Program-made: the position numbers and the translations under genes
Notes under the pieces: model-generated
Told to the model about the DNA's origin: nothing
The model's input: the letters and a program-made list of their open reading frames with translations, nothing else
Database searches by the model: none
Assembly (NCBI GenBank): GCA_021736945.1
Contig: JAIPEX010000007.1
Location: 1 to 40,761 of the forward strand
DNA: 40,761 bases
Reading direction: 5' to 3'
Source of the DNA: Halanaerobiales bacterium
Lineage (GTDB): Bacteria > Bacillota > Halanaerobiia > Halanaerobiales > M55B127
Part shown: positions 16,982 through 25,264 of the stretch, in pieces
Layout of the letters: each line of letters opens with the position of its first letter
Numbering within the stretch: position 1 is the stretch's first letter

Positions 16982-17010
16982 ATACAATTTAAAAAAGATG
17001 TAAACATAAC

Positions 17011-17046
17011 GGCTTGATAATTGTAACAAATTATCAAGCCTTTTTT
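17011..17046 (+). terminator. Terminator of the 165-aa secreted protein gene
   Basis: GGCTTGATAAT pairs perfectly with ATTATCAAGCC (11 bp, 8-base loop), followed by six T. Confidence 0.92.
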
Positions 17047-17159
17047 ATATATTTATGTTAATATTTTAACAACCTCTCTATTACTCTCTTCTTATCTTTC
17101 AAAATATATTTCACTTCTTAAATTATATAACCATCTCTTCCCTTCTAATTTGTTCATAT

Positions 17160-17188
17160 TTGCACTTGTAACAAATATTAATTATAAT
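17160..17188 (+). promoter_or_regulatory. Possible distal promoter of the thiolase gene
   Basis: TTGCAC (17160-17165) and TATAAT (17183-17188) are 17 bases apart. A single GTAAC at 17168 sits 10 bases before the TATAAT, the same distance as in the SARP-like sites, but no partner repeat lies 11 bp upstream. It may be a basal promoter or a degenerate copy. Confidence 0.4.
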
Positions 17189-17237
17189 AGACATATACAT
17201 ATTTTTAATATAATGTATCCATCAGTTTTTTCTGTTT

Positions 17238-17280
17238 GCAACTGGATTGTAACTTGTAGGTAACATTGTTTTATTAAAAT
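17238..17280 (+). promoter_or_regulatory. SARP-like promoter of the thiolase gene
   Basis: Three direct repeats GCAAC (17238), GTAAC (17249) and GTAAC (17260) at exactly 11-bp intervals. Ten bases later comes the -10 hexamer TAAAAT (17275-17280). Half-site sequence, period and distance to -10 equal those at 12852-12894. It lies about 45 bp before the TTG start of the thiolase. Confidence 0.75.
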
Positions 17281-17324
17281 AGAAGTAGAATAGATTACAT
17301 AAAAATTTTTTAGGAGGGATTCTT

Positions 17325-18506
17325 TTGCAAGAAGTAGTTATAGCTAGTGCAACACGTACTGCTATTGGTTCATTTGGTAAGAGTTTAAAGAATGTTCCTG
17401 TTGTAGATCTTGGTACAAAAGTGATTGAAAATGCTCTAAACAGAGCTAATGTTAGTCCTGAAGTAGTTGAAGACGTCATAATGGGAATTATTCTACAGGC
17501 AGGTAAAGGACAAAATGCAGCTAGACAAGCAGCCCTTAAAGCCGGACTCGGTGTTGATGTACCGGCAATGTCAATTAATAAACTCTGTGGATCCGGACTT
17601 AAATCTGTGAACTTAGCAGTTCAAGAAATACTTCTAGGAGATGCCGAAGTTGTAATAGCAGGTGGAATGGAAAGTATGAGTAGAGCACCTTATGTTTTGG
17701 ATAAAGCCCGTTTTGGATACAAGATGGGAGACGGTAAAATTGTTGATACAATGATAAAAGATGGTTTAACATGTGCAGTTAATGATTATCATATGGGTAT
17801 CACAGCAGAAAATTTAGCTGAAAAATATAATATTAGTAGAAAAGAACAAGATGAATTTGCTGCCAAAAGTCAAAATAAAGCTATTAAAGCGATTGATAAT
17901 GACCGTTTCCAAGATGAAATAGTACCTATAGAAGTACCTCAAAGAAAAGGTGAACCAAAATTATTTAAAAAAGATGAACTTCCTCGCAGAGGCATTACAG
18001 CTGATTCTTTATCGAAATTAAGCCCAGCTTTTAAAGAAGATGGTACCGTCACTGCTGGTAATTCTTCCGGTATCAATGACGGAGCAGCAGCACTATTAGT
18101 TATGACAAAAGAAAAAGCTGAAGAATTAGATGTAAAACCTTTAGCCAAAATAGTATCATATGCAACCGCTGCAGTTGATCCTAAAATAATGGGAATAGGA
18201 CCTGTTCCCTCAATTAAAAAAGCTTTAGCGAAAATTGATTGGGAATTAGAAGACATTCAACTTGTTGAATTAAATGAAGCATTTGCTGCTCAATCTCTTG
18301 CAGTTTTAAAGGAGTTACCTTTTGATCCAAATATTGTAAATGTAAATGGTGGTGCTATTGCATTAGGACACCCAATAGGGGCAAGTGGTGCAAGGATTCT
18401 TGTAACATTACTACATGAAATGAAAAAACGTGAACTTAAAAGAGGTTTAGCTTCCCTTTGTGTTGGTGGAGGTATGGGAGTTACAACTATAATAGAAACT
18501 TTATAA
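17325..18506 (+). CDS. Acetyl-CoA acetyltransferase (thiolase)
   Basis: Cytoplasmic thiolase of 393 aa, the standard length, that interconverts two acetyl-CoA with acetoacetyl-CoA plus CoA, or cleaves longer 3-oxoacyl-CoA. All catalytic residues are present: C88 in [11 protein letters not shown]349 in [14 protein letters not shown], and C379 in CVGGGMG. Start codon is TTG, chosen because AGGAGGG lies 6 bases before it and the N-terminus ([15 protein letters not shown]) then matches the family exactly. It is a single-gene unit with its own terminator. The SARP-like repeats upstream tie it to the KAS/Liv operon on the far side of the regulator. Confidence 0.95.
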   Translation: MQEVVIASATRTAIGSFGKSLKNVPVVDLGTKVIENALNRANVSPEVVEDVIMGIILQAGKGQNAARQAALKAGLGVDVPAMSINKLCGSGLKSVNLAVQEILLGDAEVVIAGGMESMSRAPYVLDKARFGYKMGDGKIVDTMIKDGLTCAVNDYHMGITAENLAEKYNISRKEQDEFAAKSQNKAIKAIDNDRFQDEIVPIEVPQRKGEPKLFKKDELPRRGITADSLSKLSPAFKEDGTVTAGNSSGINDGAAALLVMTKEKAEELDVKPLAKIVSYATAAVDPKIMGIGPVPSIKKALAKIDWELEDIQLVELNEAFAAQSLAVLKELPFDPNIVNVNGGAIALGHPIGASGARILVTLLHEMKKRELKRGLASLCVGGGMGVTTIIETL

Positions 18507-18530
18507 TTTTAAAATATATGCTAATATTAA

Positions 18531-18563
18531 AAAACCTGTCTGGGAATTCCAGACAGGTTTTTA
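18531..18563 (+). terminator. Terminator of the thiolase gene
   Basis: CCTGTCTGG pairs with CCAGACAGG (9 bp, extended by A-T pairs) around GAATT, followed by a T-tract. It converges with the terminator of the cold-shock gene. Confidence 0.9.
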
Positions 18564-18588
18564 TATTTATTATTAATTTTTAAACAAT

Positions 18589-18617
18589 AAAAAAACCCGA
18601 CTCTATTACAAGTCGGG
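18589..18617 (-). terminator. Terminator of the cold-shock protein gene
   Basis: On the minus-strand transcript, CCCGACT pairs with AGTCGGG (7 bp, 8-base loop) and is followed by seven U. Confidence 0.88.
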
Positions 18618-18645
18618 GATTAGTTGCATAACTTATAATACTATA

Positions 18646-18849
18646 TTATAATTTAACAACATTTTCAGCCTGTAGGCCGCGGTCGCCTTCAACGATTTCA
18701 AATTCTACTTCTTGATCTTCGTTTAAAGTCTTGAAACCATCATCTTCAATAGCTGAAAAGTGAACAAAAACATCGTCGCCGTCTTCTCTTTCAATAAAAC
18801 CATAACCTTTTTTCTCGTCAAACCATTTAACTGTACCTGTGTAAGTCAT
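18646..18849 (-). CDS. CspA-family cold-shock protein
   Basis: Single cold-shock domain of 67 aa, the standard size. It binds single-stranded RNA and DNA and melts RNA structure at low temperature. Both nucleic-acid binding motifs are present: RNP1 KGYGFIE (residues about 14-20) and RNP2 DVFVHFSAI (about 26-34), after the canonical [11 protein letters not shown]. Very acidic overall. It is monocistronic, with a consensus promoter, a short structured 5' leader, an AGGAGGA ribosome site and its own terminator, all signs of high expression. Confidence 0.97.
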   Translation of the reverse strand: MTYTGTVKWFDEKKGYGFIEREDGDDVFVHFSAIEDDGFKTLNEDQEVEFEIVEGDRGLQAENVVKL

Positions 18850-18877
18850 TAAAATTTATTCCTCCTAAATTTCTTTA

Positions 18878-18911
18878 TTGAGCATTGTTTCTTAATATTT
18901 TTTTTGCTCAA
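18878..18911 (-). promoter_or_regulatory. 5' leader hairpin of the cold-shock mRNA
   Basis: TTGAGCA and TGCTCAA form a perfect 7-bp stem around about 20 A/U-rich bases. From the promoter position the transcript should begin at about 18912, so the stem would be at the extreme 5' end of the mRNA, with the ribosome site free downstream. Confidence 0.5.
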
Positions 18912-18918
18912 CACATTA

Positions 18919-18947
18919 AATATAACACAATATATTGGTATTGTCAA
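18919..18947 (-). promoter_or_regulatory. Sigma-A promoter of the cold-shock gene
   Basis: On the minus strand, perfect TTGACA (18942-18947), a 17-base spacer, and TATATT (18919-18924). Confidence 0.85.
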
Positions 18948-19105
18948 CAATTTTTACCCTGATAACTGAATTTAGTCCAATTATTATATATAAATTTTTA
19001 TTATTTTGTAATAATATATCAAATATGATACATTTTTTTAAATATAACTAAAATAGAATTATTTTATCCCTAGTAGTTAAATTATTATATTTCGGTTATA
19101 TGTTA

Positions 19106-19891
19106 TCATATTTTAATCTGTGCTCTGTCATTAAAAAAACTTTTCATTCCCCATTTAACCATTAAATAAACAGTTAGTGTAACACTACCTAAGATTCCCA
19201 TCATGATAGCTATCTGATATTTTATAGCTGTTAAAGGAGCTGCACCTGCTAAGATTTGACCGGTCATCATACCTGGTAGAAAAACTATTCCCATACCAAT
19301 CATTGAATTTATTGTAGGTAATACGGCATTATAAAATGATCTATTTTGAATTTCTTTGGTCGCATCACTAGGAGTCGCTCCTAACATCAAAGCATTTTCT
19401 ATCATTTTTTTATTATCATTTACTCCAGTTATTAATCCCTGTGCTCCTAAAGATATTCCAGTCATTGAATTACCAATTAACATCCCTGAAATGGGAATAA
19501 AATATTGAGGCATAAACCAGGGCTCAATATTGATTACAATAAATAGGAAAAATAATATACTTATTACAGTACCTCCAAACATAGATAAACCAATAATTAT
19601 TTTTAGATCTCTAGACAACTTTTTCTCAACCCTTGAATAAATATTGAAAATAGCAAATGTCTCCATAACCAAAAGAATTAAGATAGTAATATAAGGGTTC
19701 GGGTTTTCAAATACATAAGTTAAAACATAACCCACGAGCACTAGTTGAACTGTCATTCTAAAAGATGCTAAAATTATCTGGTTTTTATGGCCAATATTTT
19801 CTTTTTTTACAATAAATAATAACACAAGAACAAATATATAAGCTGTAACTAAACTTATAATCGAAATATCAATTATGGAATCTGTCATCAT
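19106..19891 (-). CDS. fetB: ABC transporter permease, FetB/YbbM family (UPF0014)
   Basis: Integral membrane protein of 261 aa with about seven hydrophobic segments, matching the FetB length. Family hallmarks are LASFRMTVQLVLVGYVL near the N-terminus, GNSMTGISLG, and the C-terminal run GATPSDATKEIQNRSFYNAVLPTINSM, GIVFLPGMMTGQILAGA. FetAB is known in E. coli as an iron exporter that protects against peroxide stress; related proteins may move other metals. The start follows GAGGGGAG and lies 12 bases after the fetA stop. No convincing terminator was seen downstream (18962-19105). Confidence 0.9.
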   Translation of the reverse strand: MMTDSIIDISIISLVTAYIFVLVLLFIVKKENIGHKNQIILASFRMTVQLVLVGYVLTYVFENPNPYITILILLVMETFAIFNIYSRVEKKLSRDLKIIIGLSMFGGTVISILFFLFIVINIEPWFMPQYFIPISGMLIGNSMTGISLGAQGLITGVNDNKKMIENALMLGATPSDATKEIQNRSFYNAVLPTINSMIGMGIVFLPGMMTGQILAGAAPLTAIKYQIAIMMGILGSVTLTVYLMVKWGMKSFFNDRAQIKI

Positions 19892-19903
19892 TTTCTCCCC
19901 TCT

Positions 19904-20539
19904 TTAACTAATCTTATCTAATTTACCCTCATTAATAGTTATAATACGGTCTCCGTATTTCTTAGCAATGTCTTTTGAGTGAGTAACCATTACTAAAGTA
20001 CCATTTTTTTCATTTATACAATCAACTACCATTTCTATAATTAATCTTTCCGTTTCTTCATCTAAAGCAGATGAGGGTTCATCTAATAGTAATACATCTG
20101 GATCAAGTAATAAGATACGTGCTAAAGCCAACCTTTGTTTTTCTCCACCAGATAATTTTTCCGCTTCATCATCTAAATCTAATTCATGTAATCCAACTTT
20201 TTTTAATAGTTGTTCATATTTTTCATCAGACATTTCATACTGATCATTATATTGTAAGGTTATTGCAAAATTATCTCTTATATTCCCAGAAAAGATAACA
20301 GGGTTTTGGGGTAACATTAATACCTCTCTTCTTAATTTTATAGGATTATAATCATTAATTTCTTTCTCTTTGAATTTAATAGTTCCACTATCACTACTAA
20401 TCATATTATTTAATAACTTTAAAAAAGTTGATTTACCGCCCCCGCTTCTACCAACAATACAGGTTATTTCACCCTCATTAATTTTTAAGTTATCAACTTT
20501 TATTATATTTTTATATTCTACATTTTTTAATTCAAACAT
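19904..20539 (-). CDS. fetA: ABC transporter ATP-binding protein, FetA/YbbL-like
   Basis: ATPase partner of the FetB-type permease. I place the start at the ATG of MFELKNVEYKN (20539, 211 aa). GGGGTGG lies 7 bases before it, whereas the 28 extra residues of the longer frame have no ribosome site and do not fit the family. Motifs: Walker A GRSGGGKST, Q-loop MLPQNPVIF, signature LSGGEKQRLALARIL, Walker B VLLLDEPSSALD, H-loop VTHSKD. It comes about 90 bases after the DUF4914 gene and may be co-transcribed with it. Confidence 0.9.
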   Translation of the reverse strand: MFELKNVEYKNIIKVDNLKINEGEITCIVGRSGGGKSTFLKLLNNMISSDSGTIKFKEKEINDYNPIKLRREVLMLPQNPVIFSGNIRDNFAITLQYNDQYEMSDEKYEQLLKKVGLHELDLDDEAEKLSGGEKQRLALARILLLDPDVLLLDEPSSALDEETERLIIEMVVDCINEKNGTLVMVTHSKDIAKKYGDRIITINEGKLDKIS

Positions 20540-20629
20540 TTTTTGCCACCCCATCAATGAAATATTTACTATCTGATATTCATTAACTAACTTGATAGAT
20601 TGCAGAAATAATAAAAAATTCAATATTAT

Positions 20630-22525
20630 TTATTCTTCATTAATTACAGGATAATCAATTAAAGAAATAAATTCATCTAAACTGCCTCCTGACAAAAAAC
20701 ACTCGATTATTTTTTTGCCTAATGGTAACAATTCATCTCTATTATAGTTCTTTAAATACTCTTTGAAAAACTCTCTTAATATATTAGCTCCTTGATCAAA
20801 AGCTTCTTTCCCAACTTCAGGCTGATTTTGAACCTTTAATAATTCTCTTTCTATCATCTGACCTTCTACCATTACATCTTTTAAAGTATATCCAAGAAGT
20901 GGTAATCTTGAAGGTTCTATCTGATCTTTAGTAAACCACGCTCCTCCTCTACGAGCCAGATATTCTCTTGCAATCCATTCCGGCATAAAACCAACTTTCC
21001 AGGAACCAATATACTGATTAGGGCATAATATATATTTTACTTCTGGTGATTCCACAATCTGTTTTAATAAAATATTTGCCTGATCAACTTTACGACCAGT
21101 TGCAAACGGCCAATAAGAACCTACACCTTCAGAACTCATTCCATCAGTATCATTTATACTCGGGTTTCCATAACCTCTTGGAGATACTAAACGCCATAAC
21201 CAAGCCAAAGCAGGTGGTAAAACATGAAATAAGCCTAGAATTCCATAGGTAGGGTTTTCTTTAGTACAAGGAGGTGTTCTAACCCCAAAACCTCGCACGT
21301 CAATATCAACCGAGCCCTCAATAACCTCAGGCACATTTTTTCGAGGAATAACAACTCTGGGATTAGGACAAGGTTTGCCTGGTTCATCTTCAATATGTTC
21401 CCATATTAAAGCAGTACTATTAGGAGCTGCATCAATATTTAAAAACATTAGTGGTCCTTTTGGATGACAGGTGATTGATTCCAAATGTGGATCTACACCA
21501 TATTGATCAATATGATCTACTCGAACAAACCATGCATTTTCTGCATCTTTTAATGATAATTTCCCTTCTCCTTTTTGGAGATAAGAAGGAGTTACAGCCA
21601 TATCATCTGCAATAGGTCGTAAACTACACCCCTGTGGTAATGTAATTTTATATTCATCATCTGTAACTATATTTTTTCCAAGTAATATTCTACCACTTCT
21701 TTCACGATGCATATCCTGTAACATTTCTGATTTGCCTGCTCCACTCGCACCTTCATATGCAATATTTATTTTATTATCATAAGGTGTTATTACTTGCACT
21801 GCTGAACAATGTAAGGTAGGCCATTCATTTTGTTCACCGAGATTAATTAACATACTATATACACCTTTTTTTGCACTAGGTCCAGGGTAAAGATTATAAC
21901 TAAATAATTCATAATTATTTTTTAACCTATTATGCACCACCACTTGTTTTCCATCAAAATGGGTATGCCTAAATGGGGGTGCTACAAACATGTAGCCTTT
22001 AGGATTTATCTCGGTTTCTATTTCATCAAAATTTTTAATTCCCTGTAAAAGAGCTAAACCAAAAGCAAAAAAGCCAGCATTAGCTGGTGCTATAGCCATC
22101 ACCGGATAATTTAGGTTTACTGGACCGGCTTCAAAAAAGAAAGTTACTAATTCTTGGGTCTTCAACCAATCAAAAGTTTCCTGTCGTGTCTTTTCAAATT
22201 CCTCTCCAAATCTCTCTTCATATCTTTCTTTATCTGTTGGATAGTCATCTGCAATCACCATACAATCAGGATCTCTTCTTCTCATATATGGTTCTAAAAA
22301 ATTAGCAGAAATCCCATTTCTAACTTTACAGACTTCAGCTTCTGTTATAGAAGTCTCTTCATTTATATTATATTTTACTCTTTTAAAATTATCTTTACTA
22401 TTTTTAAGTGAAAGCTCTTTTAATTTTTCAATACTATCTACTATTTGAAAATTTGGACACTGCTCAAATATTTCTCTAACTTCATTTGATAAATTAAAGT
22501 TTTTAAGCAATTCTTCTTTTTTCAT
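20630..22525 (-). CDS. DUF4914 family P-loop protein, HprK/PEPCK-like
   Basis: Large soluble protein of 631 aa that I recognise as the uncharacterised DUF4914 family. It has a P-loop EGASGAGKSEML (residues 258-269) and a later acidic pair in PIADDMAVT (near 305), the same order as the Walker A (GxxGxGKSE) and Walker B (ADD) regions of HPr kinase and the related PEP carboxykinase fold. This points to an ATP-dependent phosphotransferase, but no substrate is known. Several HxH-type and proline/tryptophan-rich segments follow (HFDGKQ, LAWLWRLVSPRGYG). GGGAGG ribosome site; the gene lies 43 bases after the M15 peptidase gene and before fetA. Confidence 0.8.
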   Translation of the reverse strand: MKKEELLKNFNLSNEVREIFEQCPNFQIVDSIEKLKELSLKNSKDNFKRVKYNINEETSITEAEVCKVRNGISANFLEPYMRRRDPDCMVIADDYPTDKERYEERFGEEFEKTRQETFDWLKTQELVTFFFEAGPVNLNYPVMAIAPANAGFFAFGLALLQGIKNFDEIETEINPKGYMFVAPPFRHTHFDGKQVVVHNRLKNNYELFSYNLYPGPSAKKGVYSMLINLGEQNEWPTLHCSAVQVITPYDNKINIAYEGASGAGKSEMLQDMHRERSGRILLGKNIVTDDEYKITLPQGCSLRPIADDMAVTPSYLQKGEGKLSLKDAENAWFVRVDHIDQYGVDPHLESITCHPKGPLMFLNIDAAPNSTALIWEHIEDEPGKPCPNPRVVIPRKNVPEVIEGSVDIDVRGFGVRTPPCTKENPTYGILGLFHVLPPALAWLWRLVSPRGYGNPSINDTDGMSSEGVGSYWPFATGRKVDQANILLKQIVESPEVKYILCPNQYIGSWKVGFMPEWIAREYLARRGGAWFTKDQIEPSRLPLLGYTLKDVMVEGQMIERELLKVQNQPEVGKEAFDQGANILREFFKEYLKNYNRDELLPLGKKIIECFLSGGSLDEFISLIDYPVINEE

Positions 22526-22568
22526 TATATAGATCCTCCCTACTTTCTACTCTTAATTTTAAATCATA

Positions 22569-23513
22569 TTACCAACGTACTTTATATCCCCTTGTATCGA
22601 TATGAATAAAAGGACTATGTTTAGAGGTTCTTTTATATAATCCTAACCCGCCTACAAATTCCCCATACTCTCTTCTCTTATAAACTCTCTCGACTAAATC
22701 ATATAAAATATCTGCATCCTTATAATTAATTTTGCCATCACTATTTAAATCATCCATATAACCATCTTTGGGATAAACATCGATAATTATATCAGCAGCA
22801 TCACCAAATATATGTCTACTCAAATTACCATTACCTAGATATTGATTATAATAAGGAGTTCTATAACCACTTATTATATGAAAAGTCTCAACATTAAAAC
22901 CCTTTTGATTAATCTCAAAAAGAAGGTATTCCAACTTATTTAATAAAAGTTCTTGTAAAACAATATATTTAGGATAAGTACCCTGCTGTCTGCAGATAAA
23001 TTGTTTCAGCTGAAAATGAGGAGTCAAATAAGTATCTTCATTTTCAGGCGTCACTTTTACAAAACCTTTTGGTAAATCATAATTTTCATCATTACTAATT
23101 AATCCAAAAGGATAATTACCTATCCGGAAATCATTTAAATATCCTTTGCTCAAATTACTAAATGGTTCTAAAACAAATATATTAAGTCTAATACTTTCTT
23201 TAGTAATATTATTGGTTATTGTAAACCGGTAATTACCTGGTTCTTTAGGAACCCTGATTTGCCATTCAAAATCATCAACTTTAATCATATTAATTTCTTT
23301 ACTTTCAACAACATAATCATTATTTTTTTGAGGACGATATATATTTAAATCCACTGTTGTTCCAGGTAAAACAAATACACTGGCCACTTCTTGTGAAATT
23401 AAATCTTTATTATTATATGATACTTTAAAACCCACTTTACCATTATTAAATGCTTGAGAGTTTATTGGATAAAGTAACAGTATGAATATTATAATTGCTA
23501 TTTTTTTATTCAT
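22569..23513 (-). CDS. Secreted M15-type peptidase with a dockerin-like calcium loop
   Basis: Cell-wall peptidase-like protein of 314 aa. A signal peptide (residues 1-21) is followed by a beta-rich N-terminal domain (about 22-117) and a C-terminal peptidase M15A/DUF882-like domain. The zinc ligands are visible as H234 and D241 (SRHIFGDAADI) and H304 (FIHID), after the conserved SGYRTP motif. Inserted between them is DLNSDGKINYKD (255-266), an exact DxNxDG calcium loop of dockerin/EF-hand type. The start overlaps the L,D-transpeptidase stop by 8 bases, so the two proteins are probably made together and act on the same peptidoglycan. Confidence 0.85.
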   Translation of the reverse strand: MNKKIAIIIFILLLYPINSQAFNNGKVGFKVSYNNKDLISQEVASVFVLPGTTVDLNIYRPQKNNDYVVESKEINMIKVDDFEWQIRVPKEPGNYRFTITNNITKESIRLNIFVLEPFSNLSKGYLNDFRIGNYPFGLISNDENYDLPKGFVKVTPENEDTYLTPHFQLKQFICRQQGTYPKYIVLQELLLNKLEYLLFEINQKGFNVETFHIISGYRTPYYNQYLGNGNLSRHIFGDAADIIIDVYPKDGYMDDLNSDGKINYKDADILYDLVERVYKRREYGEFVGGLGLYKRTSKHSPFIHIDTRGYKVRW

Positions 23514-25149
23514 ATCTACCTACTTTCTGAGAATAGAAAACTTCAATTAGATTTTCATCTCTACTATAAATATCATCCCTAAATTGTAATTGTCCTTCAT
23601 CATCTACCCAGGCGGTCATATATATGATATGAATAGGAATTTTTTCAGACAACTCAATTTTGGTTTCTTTTTCACTACTCAATATTTCTTCAATCTTTTT
23701 AGGTTCCCACATATCGTTTTTCTTTAATATATATTCAGCTAATTTGAAAGGTTCTTCTAATCTTATACATCCTGAGCTAAAACTTCTTTCTTCCTTTTTA
23801 AATAATTCCTTTTGAGGAGTGTCATGTAAATAAACACTATACTTATTTGGAAACATGAATTTAATTCTACCAAGGGCATTGTTAGGTCCGGGTTCTTGTT
23901 TTAGATAATAGTGAAAACTATCCTTATCTAACTCTTCCCAATTTATTTCTTTAGGATCTGCCTCTTCAAATTTACCTTCTGATATTCTTAATACTTTATA
24001 ATTGTTGTTAAATAAATAATCTATATTCTCTTTAATTAAAGGTAATTTATCTTCAACAGCAATGCTCTTTGGTACATTCCAAGCCGGATTTATCACTAAA
24101 TAGGTGATTTCATCACTAAAAACTGGTGTACTTCGCTGTTCTTTTCCTACTATCACTTTCATATCTATCATATTTTTTTGTTTTTCTATTACTTTTAATT
24201 TGTAATCCGCTATATTGACAAATATATATGTATCGCCCAGTTTTTGGGGAAGCCACCTCAATCTTTCCATATTTATTGTTATCTTTTTAAGTTTTTTTTC
24301 AACATCTTTATTAAGAGCAATTTTAGTATCTTTACCTACTATACCATCAGGAGTAAGTCCATGTCTTCTCTGAAAATTAATTACTGCTTTATGCAAATTT
24401 TTATCAAAACTTAAATTTACTTGACCGTCAAAATCATCAGTTTGTTGTAATCTTATTTTAATTTGTTTAATATCATAGCCGCGCATTCCTTTTTCAACTA
24501 CCCGGCTAATATTCACACTTTGAAATCCACCGTTATTTTCAATGTTTTTATATAAATTAAGTTGCTTTTTTAATTTTGAATAACTTTCAGTTTGAGGCAA
24601 TAAAGAATATAATGAGTCTTCAATACTTCCTTTATTTGATACATTAGATAAAAAATCAGGTATATTAATTATATTTTCTATACTATGCCACTTTCTATCA
24701 TACGTTTCCGGACTCAAAAGTCCATTAGAAAAATGTGATATTAATAAGAGATAAGAATTAGATAATATAATTTCGGTTAATGCTTTATCTTCAATATTTA
24801 AATTATTATTAGAGATATTTTTCTTTAAATAATCATATCGGTATAAACCTGGAAATAAACCTTCGCCTTCTATATTCCTAATAACTTTCATTAATTTCAA
24901 AGCCGAATCATTAAAACCATTATTATACCATATTGGGGAAAAATTATTTTTTTCATAAAACTTAGCTAATTCATTTGAAAAGTATGGACGTTTAATTTTT
25001 AAACTATTAGTACGATAATCTTTAAATAAAAGCAACTGGTATTTAATAGAGTCTTCAATGTTTGTTTGAGCAAATATCATTTCCGTTGAAAATAATATTA
25101 TGATTAGAATAGACAAAAATATGATAGTGAATTTCGACAACTCTCTCAT
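23506..25149 (-). CDS. L,D-transpeptidase (YcbB-like) with peptidoglycan-binding domain
   Basis: Secreted enzyme of 547 aa with an N-terminal signal anchor, an N-terminal scaffold domain typical of YcbB/LdtD proteins, a peptidoglycan-binding domain (about 212-277, LTPDGIVGKDTKIALN) and a YkuD catalytic domain. The catalytic cysteine is C461 in FSSGCIRLEEP with the upstream H442 in YLHDTP. The family makes 3-3 cross-links between meso-diaminopimelate residues or attaches proteins to the wall. It is the first gene of a pair with the M15 protein. A 17-bp palindrome lies 28 bases before the ATG. The ribosome site is modest (GGGG). Confidence 0.9.
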   Translation of the reverse strand: MRELSKFTIIFLSILIIILFSTEMIFAQTNIEDSIKYQLLLFKDYRTNSLKIKRPYFSNELAKFYEKNNFSPIWYNNGFNDSALKLMKVIRNIEGEGLFPGLYRYDYLKKNISNNNLNIEDKALTEIILSNSYLLLISHFSNGLLSPETYDRKWHSIENIINIPDFLSNVSNKGSIEDSLYSLLPQTESYSKLKKQLNLYKNIENNGGFQSVNISRVVEKGMRGYDIKQIKIRLQQTDDFDGQVNLSFDKNLHKAVINFQRRHGLTPDGIVGKDTKIALNKDVEKKLKKITINMERLRWLPQKLGDTYIFVNIADYKLKVIEKQKNMIDMKVIVGKEQRSTPVFSDEITYLVINPAWNVPKSIAVEDKLPLIKENIDYLFNNNYKVLRISEGKFEEADPKEINWEELDKDSFHYYLKQEPGPNNALGRIKFMFPNKYSVYLHDTPQKELFKKEERSFSSGCIRLEEPFKLAEYILKKNDMWEPKKIEEILSSEKETKIELSEKIPIHIIYMTAWVDDEGQLQFRDDIYSRDENLIEVFYSQKVGRYE

Positions 25150-25176
25150 TATATCCCCACTTTTCTTTTCCCAAAC

Positions 25177-25193
25177 AAATTGAGACTCAATTT
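25177..25193. promoter_or_regulatory. Perfect 17-bp palindrome before the L,D-transpeptidase gene
   Basis: AAATTGAG-A-CTCAATTT, 8-bp arms around one base. It lies between a plausible minus-strand promoter (TTGACT, 17 bases, TAACAT) and the ATG, so it would be an operator in the early transcribed region. The arms are too close for an RNA hairpin, which favours a DNA-binding site. The regulator is unknown. Confidence 0.5.
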
Positions 25194-25264
25194 ATTTAAT
25201 CATATTTATATGTTAAATAAATATTCAAAAGAAGTCAAATAAATATAATAATATACTTCCCATA

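Noticed and set aside
17222-17479. 85-aa minus-strand ORF over the thiolase promoter
   Set aside because: Overlaps the promoter repeats and the thiolase N-terminus on the other strand, has no ribosome site and resembles no protein.
19010-19040. TATCA-AATA-TGATA inverted repeat after fetB as a terminator
   Set aside because: Five A/T-rich pairs only, and no U-tract follows on the minus strand.
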